Shown: positions 35,472 through 48,539 of the stretch, piece by piece
Position numbering within the stretch: position 1 is the first letter of the stretch
Layout of the letters: the number at the start of each line of letters is the position of its first letter
Program-made: the position numbers and the translations under genes
Origin: Sipunculus nudus
Taxonomy: Eukaryota > Annelida > Sipuncula > Golfingiida > Sipunculidae
Length of the DNA: 64,000 nucleotides
Direction of reading: 5' to 3'
Assembly (NCBI GenBank): GCA_026874595.1
Contig: CM049320.1
Coordinates: 21,709,714-21,773,713 of the forward strand
The notes under the pieces: generated by a model
Told to the model about the DNA's origin: nothing
Seen by the model: only the letters and a program-made list of their open reading frames with translations
Database searches by the model: none

Positions 35472-38400
35472 TTACTGAAAAGATTTTCTGTCACTGGGAT
35501 GTGTTAACTTATTTACCAATTTTTTATTTGAGTAAAAAAAAGGTTGTATTTCCCTGCAATTATAAAACAGATGTATGATTGTTTCTTTCTCTATTTTACA
35601 AAATAAACAGAGCACACTTCTTGCTTTTCCAATTTTAAATGACAGTGGATTGAGAGTTATAGTCCTGTGAATTAGTTTAAATTGAAACATTCTTAATATT
35701 TCTGATATTGTGATGTTTTTAATATTTTTAAATGCTTCATATACCAAATCTTGACAGTTGCACTGCATGTCTCTAGTCCATTTATCAATAGTTCTAAAAG
35801 GTTCAGTGCACACATCTATTATTATTTCTTTGTAAACCCTCTGTGTGACTTTCTTAATGTTCATGATTATATCAATATTTGTTTTACCTGGAATGTAATT
35901 ATGTGTATTATCACATGTTTTAACTATTTTTTTCCAAGTTACTGGAATTGTGTCAATAATACTTAAATACTGCATTTCCCTAATTTTAACCTTTTTTGTC
36001 AGTTCTGTAAGTGACAGAAATGTGTAATTTCTATCCTTATTCGTTTTAATATCATATAATTTTGTGATACCAGCATTGAACATTTCTTTACTGAATACTG
36101 TTTTCATATCTATTTTTATATGTGAATTATAGAACAACTCTTGACTTAAAATTTCATCTGGGGTGTAAACATTCTTGAATTTATATTTACACCATGCTTC
36201 TAGAACATCTCTCCAAAAAGGGTTACATAAATTATCAAAATGGATTGTGTCACTAGACCTAAGATTACATTTAAATATATACGAGCCCATTCTTTTAAGT
36301 TGTATATTAACCATCTGTCTCCAACCATGTTCTAAAGGACCAGACAGAAAACGTTTAACCCAGACTATTTTTAAAGCTTCGATTTTAGATTTAAGTGTAT
36401 CATACCAAGTCCTCCTTTTTCAATAGGTGCTATGAGTATGCTTCGTTTAATCTTGTCTTGTTTACCCCAAATAAATTTCCAAAATAGTGATTCTATATCT
36501 TTATGTATGTATCAGATGGACTTGGAAGTGCCTGTAGTGCATATATTAATTGTGACAGGATATATGTTTTTAATATAGCAATTTTTCCAGATAGTGACAT
36601 TCCCTTTATTTGACCATATATTTATAATTGTTTTAATTTTACTGAGTATTTCTTTGTAGTTAATATCTTTCATCTTTGAAGACCTAGTCTTTCAATATTT
36701 TATTTTTTCATTAGTTAAAGGTTTTATTGGCATCACTACAGTTTTATCTATATTTACTTTTAGTCCAGATATTTGTTCAAATTCTTTAAATATTCCCATA
36801 AGTTCTTTAATAGACTTGGTACAACCAGTAAGAGTTACAAATGTATCATCAGCATACTGTATTAATTTATGTTCTACTCCCCCAATGGTTACACCTTTGA
36901 TTTTAGAATTATTCCTTATGTTAATTGGTAACATTTCCCAGGCTAGAACAAATAAATATGGTGACAAGGGACAGCCTTGTCTAACAACTCGGTTTATACT
37001 AAAGTATGTAGTAGCCCGTTTTCTGTTTATAACACAGCTCTTTATGTTTGTATAGAGTATTTGAATCCATTTTCTTAAACCTGGTCCAAAATTTAACAGC
37101 TGTAGTGTTCTGAATAAGGGTTCATTGCAAAAAATCAAAAGCTTTTTCAAAAACTATTGACAATAGGCAACTTTTTACTTTATGTTTGTTTGAATGTGCT
37201 AGTATGTCTATAATTTTTATGATATTTTCTCCAATATATCTATTTTCCATGATCCTGTTTTGTCAGAATGAATGACAGAAGAAAGTACCGTCTTAAGTCT
37301 ATTAGCTAAAGTTTTGGCAATAATTTTATAATCCGTGTTTAATAAAGAGAGAGAGGACGCCAGTTCTTTAAAAGCAGAGAATCTTTACCTTTTTGGGGGA
37401 TAAGACATATCACTCCTTGTCGCATTGTGACTGGTAAGATACCATTATAAAATGAATGGTTTAGAGCAGCCATAAAATAATTTTTAATATCTTCCTAAAA
37501 TTTCTGATAGAATTCAGCTGGAAATCCATCAGGTCCTGGTGTCTTATTAATTTTGAGTGATTTAATTGTTTTATTAAGTTCAGATAATGAAAAATCTCCA
37601 CATTTATATGCTTCTTCATCTGTGAGTGTAGGGAGCTCATCTTCTGTGATAAATGGGTGGGTGCAATTCTTTTCATGTTCATTTGCTGTATATAAGTTCT
37701 TGTAAAATATTAATTGTCCTTGCATAATTTGTTCTCTATCAGTTATAATTTTACAATTTTTATCTTTCAGTTTAAGTATTGATTTTTGTTCAAATTTAAA
37801 TTAAAAAAAAATACTTTGTTGGTTTATTTCCTTCAGAAAACCATCTGGTTCTACATCTTATTACAGATCCTCTGGTCTCTTTCTCAATGAACAGTTTATG
37901 GTTATTCATTGCAATATCCCATTTACATTTGTCTTCAAAAGTTTTAGTTTTATTATTATATGGATTTGTGCTTTGTGTATTTCTCTCTCTAGTTTTATTA
38001 ATTTATCAGTGAACTTTCTCTTTTTATTAGTTGAAAATGCTATACCTTCGCCTCTAATTCTGTTTCCAATATCCCCGTCCTCGTGGATGATCGCTTAACA
38101 TTATACTTATATAAATGAGTGAGTGATCTGTTTATATCCTGTTTCAATATCTGTCATGCCAATATAGCTGCAAAGGCTATCACTAATAAGGAAATAATCG
38201 AGGCGGGAAAATACTGGTTGTTGATTGTATCTATGCCATGTATATTTTAAGATGCCTTGATGCTGAGCTCTCCAAATATCTGTCAAATGATTAAGTTCCA
38301 TCCACTGTAAAAGAGTTTGTCTTGATTTTTCCTGAGTATGTTTATTTCCACCTTCTTTATCAACTTCTGGTGCTAGTGTTACATTAAAATCCCCAGCAAT

Positions 38401-38814
38401 TATCAGTTTTTCCACGTGTAAATTATTTAATATATTGATAAGATTTAAAAAGAATTCTGGATCATCTTTGTTTGGACAATATACATTCACTAATGTAATG
38501 TTATTGACTCCTATTGTAGCATTAATAATTAAAAACCTACCATGTTTATCTGATTTAATATTTTGATCTTGAATTCCTGCTTTATTTTTCACTAATATAC
38601 TAACCCCTTAGCTTGACTGGTTCAATGACAAAAATAAATCTGGTTTCCCAATTCTGATCGCCATCGTGATTCATTTTCTTTACTACTATGCGTTACCTGG
38701 AGGAAAATAATGTCAATTTTTTTTTTCTGTTCAACCAAAAAATATTTTTCTTCTTTTCTTATGACTGCCAAGCCCTCTTACATTCAGTGATGCTATATTA
38801 CATATATCAGACAT
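35472..38814 (-). pseudogene. LINE B ORF2: endonuclease plus reverse transcriptase, broken
   Basis: The start ATG at 38814 leads into ASLNVRGLGSHKKR, the N-terminal endonuclease block. The frame 38107-38592 continues the nuclease with LIIAGDFNVTL and FSRLDYFLIS. RT begins at 37495-37725 with KTPGPDGFPAEFYQKF. The core at 36692-37150 has VRQGCPLSPYLFVL and the catalytic IQYADDTFVTL, Asp-Asp intact. The last open frame, 35472-36314, ends with CLFCKIEKETIIHLFYNC, a CCHC knuckle as in L1-type elements. At least three frameshifts (near 38600, 37350 and 36400) and several stops separate these pieces. The enzyme would nick DNA and prime reverse transcription; here it is non-functional. Confidence 0.88.
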
Positions 38815-41243
38815 AATCAATTACAACTATACATAATCACTTTTAAAATCTTACTTCCCTTTCCTATTGAAATAGTAAGTTTTGTAATATTTGTCTCATA
38901 TATAGCTATGAGTGTATACAAAATTAGGCTGATTGTCTCTTCTGTAGTTTTGTGGATGTGTTTCAAATAAAGTACAAACATGTCAACAGAAGACATAGAG
39001 TACAGACAACACAAATACATATAACAAGCCTCAAGCATCTTGTATAATAGGCTCCCTGGTCGTTACATGCAGTAGGTGCTGCTACTATGAACTGTAGCAG
39101 AAAGAGTGCTTGTCTAGTAATATGCTGATGAATTGGGTTATGGGATCTTGCAGTTTGAGTTCATGGCTCCATTATGTAATGATGTTTGAATGTAATTCCA
39201 CATATATTAAAGTACTTATGCATGTCAAAGAACAACATAATATAGAGAAAACAACTTACAATTTTCACAAAGTCCCTGGAACTGTAATATGTTCAATTTT
39301 TTACTAGTCCAGTATTGCTACTTAAATGGATTCTATGAGTGGTAATATTAAAGGAAAAAAATTATAAAATACAAAGAAAAAAAAACACCTGCATCATTTC
39401 ACCTAATAGGCGTTTACAAAATCTTAGTTTGAATCAAGAGACAGCAGAACAGAGAGTCGTTAACTAGTTTTATCAAAGTGCTCAGACTTTTCGTAATTAC
39501 GCGAATATACTGTACAATTACAAACTGTTCTTCCACCACCCAGGATTTACATAACAAAACTCCACTGAGGTGCAAGGAAATTTCCATCAAAGGTGAAATT
39601 TTTATATCTTTTTAAACAGTCAACAATAGGACAAATATACAAGCTGTTCTTCAAGTTAATTTGACGGTTCATCAATAATTAAAAGAACAATATGTGTTTA
39701 CAATGAAAATTAAGTAACTGAATTGATCTTATAAATAGTCTTAATAATGAACAATGGTGAACAGTCTAGTAACATGATGATGAGTTGGGTTATGAGATCC
39801 TACAGTTTGAATTCATAGCTAAATAAAGAAACAAAGTTTTTTATGTAATTCCTCATATATTAATAAACTAGTTTATATCAATGAACAAAAGAATAAAAAA
39901 TAAGAAATAACTTAAAATATTCTAGACTTTAAAGGCTTTATCCAATATACATGTACTGCCAGTAACATATCAATGTTACATCCACAGTCTCTGTTACTGT
40001 TATTTGTTCAAATTTATTAGTAGTCCAATCATGCATGCAAGTTGAATTGATTCTTTATATGGAAATATTAAGGGAAATTAAATTAATAAATAAAATACAT
40101 AACAAAAAATATTGACAAAAAATATGTGTCGATCATCACATATTTCATTTACTAGGCATTTACAAAATCTTGGCGTGTATCAAAAGATAGCAGGAAGTAG
40201 AATCATTAACTATTGACGTCATAGTGCACAGACTTAGGTAATTAAGTGTTTCTGCAGTACAATTACAAACTATTGTGCAACAGCCAAGCTTGTGCAAAAA
40301 AGAAAACCCTCTATTGAATATCTATTTGCATACTAAAAATTAAAACATTCAAATTCAAATAGATGTTCTTCAAATTAGTTCGCCGGTCCATCATCAATAT
40401 ACAAAACAATGTGTGTTTACACCAACAATTTACTAAATAACATCACATTAGGTTCTATCTTAATAATGAACAGTAGCAAACAATCCTCAATAGACCACCA
40501 TAGTAACTGGTAATGCCAACGTAATCCCTGATTACTGTAAAGTTTATTCATTTATTAGACATAATTAGTCAAATTAGTGGTGTTCAAATGCTTCATAGAT
40601 AAAGTGTTTAAATTGTATAATTAAATTTGATTTACTAATAAATTATCAGACAGTAAGTTCATTAGTCTTAAATAAAAACCTACAGTTCTGAAAGAGATCA
40701 CATATTCCTGGTTACTATTATAATGTTCAATATTAATCCAACTTACCAGAGGTAGCAGTACTCAGCAGCAGTACAAGTGGTACTAAGAATGTTACATATC
40801 TAGGAAATTAATTTCAATTATAAGGTGCGTAGAGCAGTATAATTGTAACGTCATCTGAATCATTTAACTTACACATTTATTTGTAGAACTTGGTTAGAAC
40901 TTCGCAGACATAGCCAACAAGAAGCAACATTTATCTGAACGATAATGAGGTATAGGGTCTCTTTATCCAAGAGGATACCCAAATTCATAGATTGGTCCCT
41001 TTGATATTTTGGAAACACAGGAATGTTCAGCGGACCAGTCCATCATTCCGAAGTGATTCTTTCGGTTGTTGTCGGCTCTGTCCGTCATAAGTAGCACGTG
41101 TCAGATGTATCTCCGTAAAGTTTGTGGTTAGCAGTCTCTCTGGATTGGTGCCGTTACGTTACCTATGTAGTACCTGGTTGGTTAACGGTGCCATTGTCAG
41201 GGATCAGTTGTCAACCGCTGGCCGGCGTAATGCATGTTTATTA
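38815..41243. repeat. LINE B spacer made of diverged ~650-750-bp direct repeats
   Basis: A block reading 'tgggttatg(g)gatc(t/c)t(g/a)cagtttga(g/a)ttcat' occurs at about 39132 and 39785. A block 'tgtacaattacaaact' appears at about 39513 and, as 'agtacaattacaaact', at 40256. Between them lie similar lines about 'cat(c)aatatac/attaaaag aac' and 'gtgtttaca'. A third, weaker unit starts about 40480. No coding frame over 75 codons is present. Confidence 0.6.
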
Positions 41244-42196
41244 TCAAGTTGGCCTGGCGTCATTGATAGGGACCTCTTTCCCATTGATAATTAACTTTCC
41301 GCGCCAGAAACGGACCTTCTGGTTGTAGTTGTGAGCTGGGTCATTTGGGCAATCGTTGTCATTTTCAATGGGTAGTCTTTTAACTAGATCTTCTGCAAAG
41401 AAAGCTTGCTGGCTGCGAATGCGCTTTTGTTTTTGGGTTTTAAGTAACTCGTTTCTTGTCGGGCGGCTATGGAATTTAACAATGATATGTCTGTGTCCTT
41501 TAGTTTTAACTCTCCCGGTTCTGTGCGCGTTTTCGAGTAGCCCATGTATTTCTGCGTCCTGAATGTTACCAAGAAGTCCCTGTTCGTTAATATGTTTGGA
41601 AACAATTTGCATACAATCTTCACCTTTGTTCTCTGGTACTCCAATCATTCTCAAATTGAATTCTCTGCTGTATCTTTCTATGTCTAAGAGTTTCTCTTTC
41701 ATTACATTTATTTGCTCATTTTTTTCGCTATTTTCTGCTTTCAGTCTATCTATTTCCGATCTTGAATTTTTATTTTCTGCCTCTGTGCTTTCTATTTTTG
41801 CCTTTGTTTCGTCAATGTCACCTTGCGTGTATTCAAGACTTTGTGCAATTGATTTGATTTTACTCTCCATTCCTGAATATTTAGGGTATATTTTTTTACA
41901 TCTCCCATTATGCTTTCAATATCCTCACAAAAGGCTTCTTTGAAATTGTCTATTGCAACCCTAAATGCATTTTCTAGCACAGAGCACTTTTCTTCAAATA
42001 GAGCAATTGTGGAGCCGCTTACCTGTGGTGTGCGCAGGGCGTCCGTTTCAGCTCTCTCTGTATCACTTTTCGAACTTTTCTGTACAGTTTCGATATATCT
42101 ATCCATTCTTGGCTGTGCCATGCTTTCAATGTCACTTTTGCTCTTAGATCTAGTCAGTATAGTCGAGATTTTTTTACATTTTATCCAGTGGATCAT
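41244..42196 (-). pseudogene. LINE B ORF1: coiled-coil RNA-binding protein, one frameshift
   Basis: The N-terminal part (from about 42196, within the frame 41792-42439) contains MAQPRMDRYIETVQKSSKSD and a FEEKCSVLENAFRVAIDN helix. A frameshift near 41870 leads to a 208-codon frame (41244-41870) with a long charged coiled coil (ETKAKIESTEAENKNSRSEI) and then RYSREFNLRMIGVPE, the RNA-recognition-like block of L1 ORF1 proteins. HAHRTGR- and HIIVKFHSR-type blocks follow (here ENAHRTGRV and HRHIIVKFHSRPTRNELL). The protein would coat element RNA as a trimer. Identity is firm; activity is not expected. Confidence 0.85.
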
Positions 42197-42440
42197 TTGA
42201 TCTAACGGGAGCTCATGAAAACACGACCGCTCATGCTGCCATACCCGAGATGAATAGCCTGTAATGAACAAAAATCTAAATCCAGGAGACACTCTGCAGG
42301 CGTTTACGACATTTTGTGCCTGGTCAACTGATTTGATTCTGCCAGGCATGCGCGTGACGTCATGAGCGGTGTGTTCGATTTTGCAAGTGGGAGGTTCCCG
42401 CTTTTTTGGTGATATGGAGTGGTCAAACAAAAATAACATG

Positions 42441-43723
42441 GCATCAGCAGTACATCACTGTTACATGTATGTAGCCCGTGCTACTACTGTAGATTGTTCT
42501 TCAGAGTAAGAGGGGATCCTTTTTTAAGTTTGAGAAATCAAGACACTTATTTTTTTTATATAAACAATAAAATTATTATGATATCACGGCAAAAAGGTAT
42601 CGTATTCATTTCTACAAAAAATGTTGCCCCCCCCCGTTCTTAGATATAGATAAAATAGTACTATCATTTTGAATGGTCATAAGCGGTGCCATAATAATAA
42701 TAATAATAAAACGGCAAAAACTTGTACACCGTGTATGTGTGCCCTGGAGTTCCCCCAGGCACGTGTACCGGGCCTGCAGCACCAGCGAAAACCATTTACA
42801 ATCTATCACCGGCGGCTCTCTGAGCGAGGGTCACGCAGTCCATTCGTGTCAATTTCAAGCTCAGGCATTGTTTTTCAGTGAACTCTGTTCGCCCATAAAC
42901 ACAAAACCTAACACAGTCATTTGAATATGTACATTACATTTTTTGGCAAAGTTTAAATTAATGGCTGGCGCAAGCACAGTATTTGATTAAAACGGTTCCA
43001 TGCCTGCCTTGCGTTGATTTTTGTACGATTTCCTTGGAAATGGATTTAAATTCTTGTGTTTAAGCCTAATCTGAATTTATTGGCTATCCCAGACACATAT
43101 TCATAACCATGCACTCCCTTTTTTTATGGGACACATAAAGTGATTATCCAAACGAAACAATTTGTGTAAAATGTTAATTTTGAACATATGGTTTATTTCT
43201 GCCTGAATTTAGTCCTTACCTGCGTGTCAGGACTGGACACATCTTTAGTATCTTAAATAATAATCTAAAGTGCCTGGGGTCATCCCAACCTTGAAACGGG
43301 ATCGTCCATATTGCAAGGCAAGCACGCCCAAAGCGATCAAAAGTTGGGCGAATATTCCGACCAGTTCATTTAAAATAGGAAAGGCAAGATGCTAGTTTCG
43401 GTTTCTCGGGGTCATGATATACGTGGATTCGCATGGAATTTTGTAAACTTTTTGCAACTTCTTGTTAAAGGTGTATTCGCAATTTTGACGGGAATTAAAA
43501 TTCGCATTTTTTTAAACAAATATGAAGAGATTCGCATCGGCTGTGGCTAGAAAACTTGTAGTCAAGAACTAAACGCTGACGGGCCTCACAAAGCGATTTT
43601 TCACGCATATACAACCAGTTACATGAATGAAGCCACAGGTATAGCCATGACCGGGGCCCTTTGTATCGTACAATATTTAAAAATCGGCAATACACAGTAA
43701 TATAAAATAGAAGAGCTCAACTT
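42441..43723. other. Intergenic DNA between LINE B and the 43724 ORF
   Basis: No gene is supported. It contains a short (ATA)n run near 42690 and a C run near 42626. Confidence 0.45.
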
Positions 43724-44128
43724 TTGCTGCTGACGACGGTGCCACCTGCTGGCTTCTTCATAACGTGTATTCAGGAAATTTCACGCGACGACCGTGACGT
43801 CACGGTTACGTCATTCCATTATGACGGCAAAGTGTTTACATACAGCGCTGAGCTGGCCATGCAGTTCTCACATAAAAAACAACAACTCGGCGTCGTGATG
43901 TTAGTTGTTTTTCATCAATTTTCGCTAACTTCATACAAAATTAGGTCGTTTTCTCATCATTCGCCGTACCGCTTTGAACACACATTAGCAATCGAGGGAG
44001 ACAAGAAAACCCGAAAAAAACTAGTGGCACGGTTTGTGGAACGGACTGTAGTATTTACAGACTACACGTGTTCTGTTTGCCAGAGCTCTGTCAAATTATG
44101 CAAAATTTCGTTTTTGTCAGATGATTGA
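43724..44128 (+). CDS. Uncharacterised 134-codon ORF in a CRE-containing patch
   Basis: This is the longest isolated open frame outside the LINEs and satellites. It has an ATG and stop and includes AMQFSHKKQQLGVVMLVVF and GDKKTRKKLVARFVERTVVF, ending with a CSVCQSS pair of cysteines. The region is less AT-rich than its flanks. TGACGTCA (about 43796-43803) and two more TGACG half-sites lie within the first fifth of the frame, so it could equally be a promoter or repeat rather than coding sequence. No homologue is recognised and no splice context supports it. Confidence 0.25.
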   Translation: MLLTTVPPAGFFITCIQEISRDDRDVTVTSFHYDGKVFTYSAELAMQFSHKKQQLGVVMLVVFHQFSLTSYKIRSFSHHSPYRFEHTLAIEGDKKTRKKLVARFVERTVVFTDYTCSVCQSSVKLCKISFLSDD

Positions 44129-45236
44129 CGCTTTACATTGTTTAAGGTCACCTGATTGGTTGCTCTTTAGTCCCATGCTTATGTTTATTCATTGAATGAA
44201 TATGCGATTAAGGTCGCAGAGAGTTCATGGATAGGTCAATTGTTGAGGTTTCTTTTTAAATATTATTTCAGGCCTTTTCCCTTACAATCACATAATCTGC
44301 TGCTCTAGGAAAACATGATATAACAATATTCTGAAAGCTAAAAATGTTCGAGATATTTTTTAAATTTACACTGGGAGGTATTTTATATGTAAAACAAATA
44401 TCTTATCAATTATTCTTTAAAACTTAAATATCTTATACTGTTGACTCCCACACCAGTAAACGCCCCAAACAAAATCGTCTAGTCCCCTTACTTTTATTTT
44501 GATATGGCTCAGCTCAACAGTGCATCGATTCCTATAAAAGTGCACTTTTTGTCAGAATACTGATTGCAGGTGACACTTTTGAAACCTCTTTTATGTAATC
44601 AGAAAGCTAACTTAGAGCTCTGGTGATCTGAAGATTTTACAAAAATCGAAAGATCATGTGGGGTATATTTGAAATTGTCTCATATAGGATAGAATAGGAT
44701 AGTTGCACTGCATTTAGATTTCTACGCATGAGTCAGTTAGGCAGGACTCGAGTGCATTTAGGGACTCGCACTTGTACTCGGATTTGGAGGTAAGGACTTC
44801 ATCTCGAGTTCAATATAAAAATATACCTACTCATTTGTCACATATCATAAAGTTTTGTGTAAATGAGCGAACTGCTGTAACAGTATATTAAAAAATAATA
44901 ACAATATATATACCAAGCTTTGCTCAGCATTGGAAGCTATAAACGTAATTAAGCATTATAGTTTAAACAAATGTGAACATACAACAAAAATTACATGATA
45001 ATCTGAAATTTCCATTTCAAATTGCTTTTTTTAGGATATATATTTTGGACTAGGTCTTGGACTCGTGTTTCAAATTACTCTTACTTTTAGAAGGTTGACT
45101 TTCCCTTGAATCTCAAGGACTCGGACAGGGACTCGAGTTGCCTTAACTCGGACTTGCACTCTGACTTGGATGGTATGGAACGATCACATTACTGGTAAAA
45201 ATTAATAAATTATGTGCTTTGTGCTTTGTTGGTGCC
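44129..45236. other. Non-coding DNA with ACTCG-rich direct repeats
   Basis: Two stretches rich in GGACTCG/ACTCGGA motifs lie at 44735-44815 and 45048-45175, flanking AT-rich sequence. They look like the ends of a diverged repeat. No gene is seen. Confidence 0.4.
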
Positions 45237-46320
45237 GATAAGGGGAATTATACAAAACAGTATACCCGCAATGGATCATGAATATTTTGCCTCTCGCCTA
45301 GGCGGCTGTAACATGAGTGAAATTCCTTTGGACCCCAACTTCAACGAAAATTTGTAAGTGGAATTTCGTAAGTGGAGATTCATAAGTAAGTAAGGACACG
45401 AGATTTTAACGGAAGTACATTTTTTTATAAATGATCTAAAATAAAACAAAAAGTGTCGTGATATATTTAATTCTATCTATATTTCCTATATGAATTTGTT
45501 CACTAAAAGTCAGTGAGATAACATGATATAATTTGCTATGTATTTATTTTGACATACATTGATACGCATTGCATTTTGTGGCATTTATGGAATAAACATT
45601 AGAATTTGCGTGATAGTGAAAGTTTGTTCAGTTTCCTTGACCTGTATAAGGAGTAAACTAATCATTAGATACATGTGTTCTTATGTGCTCTCCATTCATT
45701 ATTGTAACTTTTCAAAACATAACTCATGGAGAAAGACAATCAAGATAAGGTAGTTAATTTGATTAAATGAAGGTTCCTCTCTATGTATGTCTCTAAGCTG
45801 GCTCTCTATGTAATCAGTACTATGGTATACATGAGTGGGATTCAATACATGGACATAGGATAAGTTCTATATTGCTGTAGTGGTTATCATTTTGAAATGT
45901 AAAGCCATATACATGGACATGGGTAGTCATTAATATCTCAATGACCTGTTATAAAGTTATTAACTCAAGATATTTTAATATCAGCTGCAGGTCGAGCCGG
46001 TATTGCAGACCAGCTTTACATGATTTCGGGATTTAGATGTTTTCTTATATTTCCAATCAATAATGATGGAAATAATTGATTTATATAATAGCTTCTGGGC
46101 CAGTGGATTGCATATCGCTGGTGGCATCCTCCACATAGGCTCGATTTCGTCTTCGACCTTCACAGAGACGAAAACGGCGAAGTGTATTTCGATGAATACA
46201 TGAGGTAATCCCTTTCATTCATAAACTGAAATAAGAATATTTTCTGCATTTGTCTATTGATTATAAATGACAACGATATAGGGAAATAACCGTAAAAGCA
46301 ACACTTCTTTATTGATATGT
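45237..46320. repeat. Third, partial copy of the duplicated unit (right end only)
   Basis: It matches 16515-17582 of copy 1 and about 27290-28108 of copy 2, with shared landmarks 'cctaggcggctgtaac', 'ggaccccaacttcaacg' and 'gggccagtggattgcatatcgctgg'. Its right end is the same base as that of copy 1 (...tattgatatgt), after which the flanks differ. Divergence is higher than between copies 1 and 2. The shared end suggests a discrete repeat boundary. Confidence 0.88.
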
Positions 46321-46689
46321 ATAGGTGTACTGTGTTCCTCTCATTCACACAAGACACATAAAGGATGTACACAAATGTTCGTGGACAAAGACCAAATACG
46401 TTCTTTATTAAGATTTTGCTTTTGGTGGAGGTTACGCCTCCATTTTTAAGCTGTCTTAATTCTTAATCCAAGAATGTTCATCTGCAGAGTTCAATTTCTC
46501 TTCAGAAATAATCTGGGCCCCTTAAACGCTTGCGTTTATTTTATTCTCGATCATATTTTGTTGGAGGTAACCGCCTCCATTATTTTATGCTATAGCTTAA
46601 CTAAGTATATATATTTATGTATATCTGCAGGATTCCTTTCCAGTTTCAGATTCCGTGACAGGGCAGTATCACACGCTCATTTTATATCC

Positions 46690-46945
46690 TGGTATTCACC
46701 AGGCCTGATGGCTACTGCACCTGCCGGACCTGGATGTGTAATCGGTCCCATTCCTGGGTTCTACCTCCAAACCGAGAAGCGCACTCGTTTGTGAATGAAA
46801 CATGGCCGTTGGGCTTCCCATCAAGCCTGCAGAGTGCTCACCCTGAGTAGGGGCCGACCGTGAAAAATCTGTCCGCCTCGGCTGAGATTCGAATTTACAA
46901 TCTCCAGGCTTACAGTCTACCCCTGAGTCACAGAAGGCGGGCCCT
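46690..46945 (-). mobile_element. tRNA-derived SINE-like element
   Basis: On the minus strand, 46940-46873 forms a 68-base tRNA-like head. CCGCCTT at its start pairs with GAGGCGG at its end, with an A-box-like TGACTCAGGGGTAGACTG and a B-box-like AATTCGAATCTCA. The T-stem is no longer paired, so it is not a working tRNA. A GC-richer body follows to about 46690. Confidence 0.55.
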
Positions 46946-48539
46946 AACTTATAAACCCTAACTGCAAGGTGATACCAGGTGGAAATCCGAGCTGAAGCAA
47001 TTGATACGTATCTCCTCAGGGTTCTTTGTTCAGATTGCAAGTGCAAATGAAGAGAAGATAGACAGAGTGATTCTACAGAAAATAAGGGATTATATATATT
47101 TTTAAGCCAAACTAAAATTCTTAAGGAGAGACTGCTTCCTGTGGCTGATATATAAATGGTATCAATCAGGAGAACAACCCTGGCCTTGCAGCGCCCATGA
47201 TAGTTGGATCTCGCTTCTTAAAGAGCCAGACTGTTTCTACTCTAACTTGTTTTAATAGTAACTACCTATTATATCACAAAAATTCTTTGTATCTCAATTT
47301 ATTTTCAACGCGCCCCTAACCGTTACCACGTACGCCTTATCAGGGTAGATGATCGATGGCGACGACCCCTGCCGGTGGGCATGCCGTGTTTGATAAAAAA
47401 AAGTAATAATACTAGCTCTCAACCGCTCTACACGTGGCTCGACCGCAACCTGTACCAGTCTGACTGCAGAACATGTCCACAATAAAAAAATATCATAAGT
47501 GTCAGGTCATAGGTCAAGTGATAGGTGAAAGGAGAGGGCGCAAAGTGGGAACTTGGTAGGACTCTTTAGGTAGAAATGTTATCTCCATTTTGTAGATCAT
47601 TCTGTGTACACAGATGGTATGCAGAGTCCATGTGGTACCGGTACGAATAAATACATTTCCACTTTGCAGTTCGCATCGTATAATTTGGTTGTCTAGTTTT
47701 TCACAGACGGGCAGCTATTCAATGCGAAGTCATAGATGAAACAACCTTCTTTTTCACTGAGCGATTTAATGAGCGGACCTGTCTTGCGTACACTATCGCG
47801 CATCCGTAAAATACATAACTTGCAAAAAACATACCTGTAAAAAAACAGGCACTCGTTCCTGGCTCTGAGATGGTTACGGAACCGTAAACACATTGTGTAT
47901 GGGCGCATGGGTATAACGCCTATATACTACTACTACTCGTTTTCTGGGCCATTTTCGTGCTTGAAAAGAGTGCCTGCGTTGTAAAATACAAAACCAGTCC
48001 AGACCATTAGGAGGTTCTTCTGTTGACGGAGGAACATTATCACATCATGGAAACAAAAGAAAAAAGTAGCTATAATTACAGGTGAGTCAACAGGTAATAT
48101 GCAGAATCAGATGTCCTTCGTAGTCACTGTTTTTTTTTCCTCCACAGCGGCATAATTTTCGAGGGGCATAATTGTCAGGGGCGGATCTAGACATCGGGTG
48201 CCGCAGCGCGGGCCCTCCGCATCGACCTGACTTTGTCCAATTGATCACGCAGTACATGCTCGCGGAAGAAATGAAATATTGCATGCAAGTTATTTAAGAC
48301 AGTAAATTCATTCTTATATATTTATTTAACATTGTTGTTTAATTTCCTTGTTTGCTATAAGTTACACATAGAGAAGATTGGTTCCCGGGTCATTGTTATC
48401 TGAATCCCTCATGCGATAATTAAAGAGTTAATAGGTCATGCATTCAACACATCTGATTTGTAATAATTTACATATTCTCATTTGTTATGCCACAGCAACT
48501 TTCAATATGATTTTCATATTAAAAATGATATGAGAATAT
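46946..48539. other. Intergenic DNA, no gene supported
   Basis: Several short frames on the minus strand (47294-47482, 47693-47908, 48087-48284) lack domains. The GC-richer stretches near 47310-47480 and 48150-48240 may be further old repeats. Confidence 0.4.

Larger units (their letters stand above)
34988..42440 (-). mobile_element. LINE B: L1/Tx1-type retrotransposon, minus strand
   Basis: The 5' side is near 42440 and the 3' side ends at a T-run (34988-34997 on the plus strand), equivalent to a poly-A tail. Order on the minus strand: ORF1 (about 42196-41244), a 2.4-kb spacer, ORF2 (38814-35472) with endonuclease, reverse transcriptase and zinc knuckle, then about 480 bases of 3' leader containing (TA)n. 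RT and endonuclease motifs are of the L1/Tx1 clade. Frameshifts and stops in both ORFs make it inactive as it stands. Whether the spacer belongs to the element or is a later insertion is unclear. Confidence 0.85.

Noticed and set aside
41356-42200. Several plus-strand ORFs opposite LINE B ORF1
   Set aside because: They are antisense shadows of the ORF1 coiled coil.
46873-46940. Possible functional tRNA gene
   Set aside because: The acceptor stem pairs, but the T-stem is broken and the A-to-B distance is short. It is better read as a SINE head.
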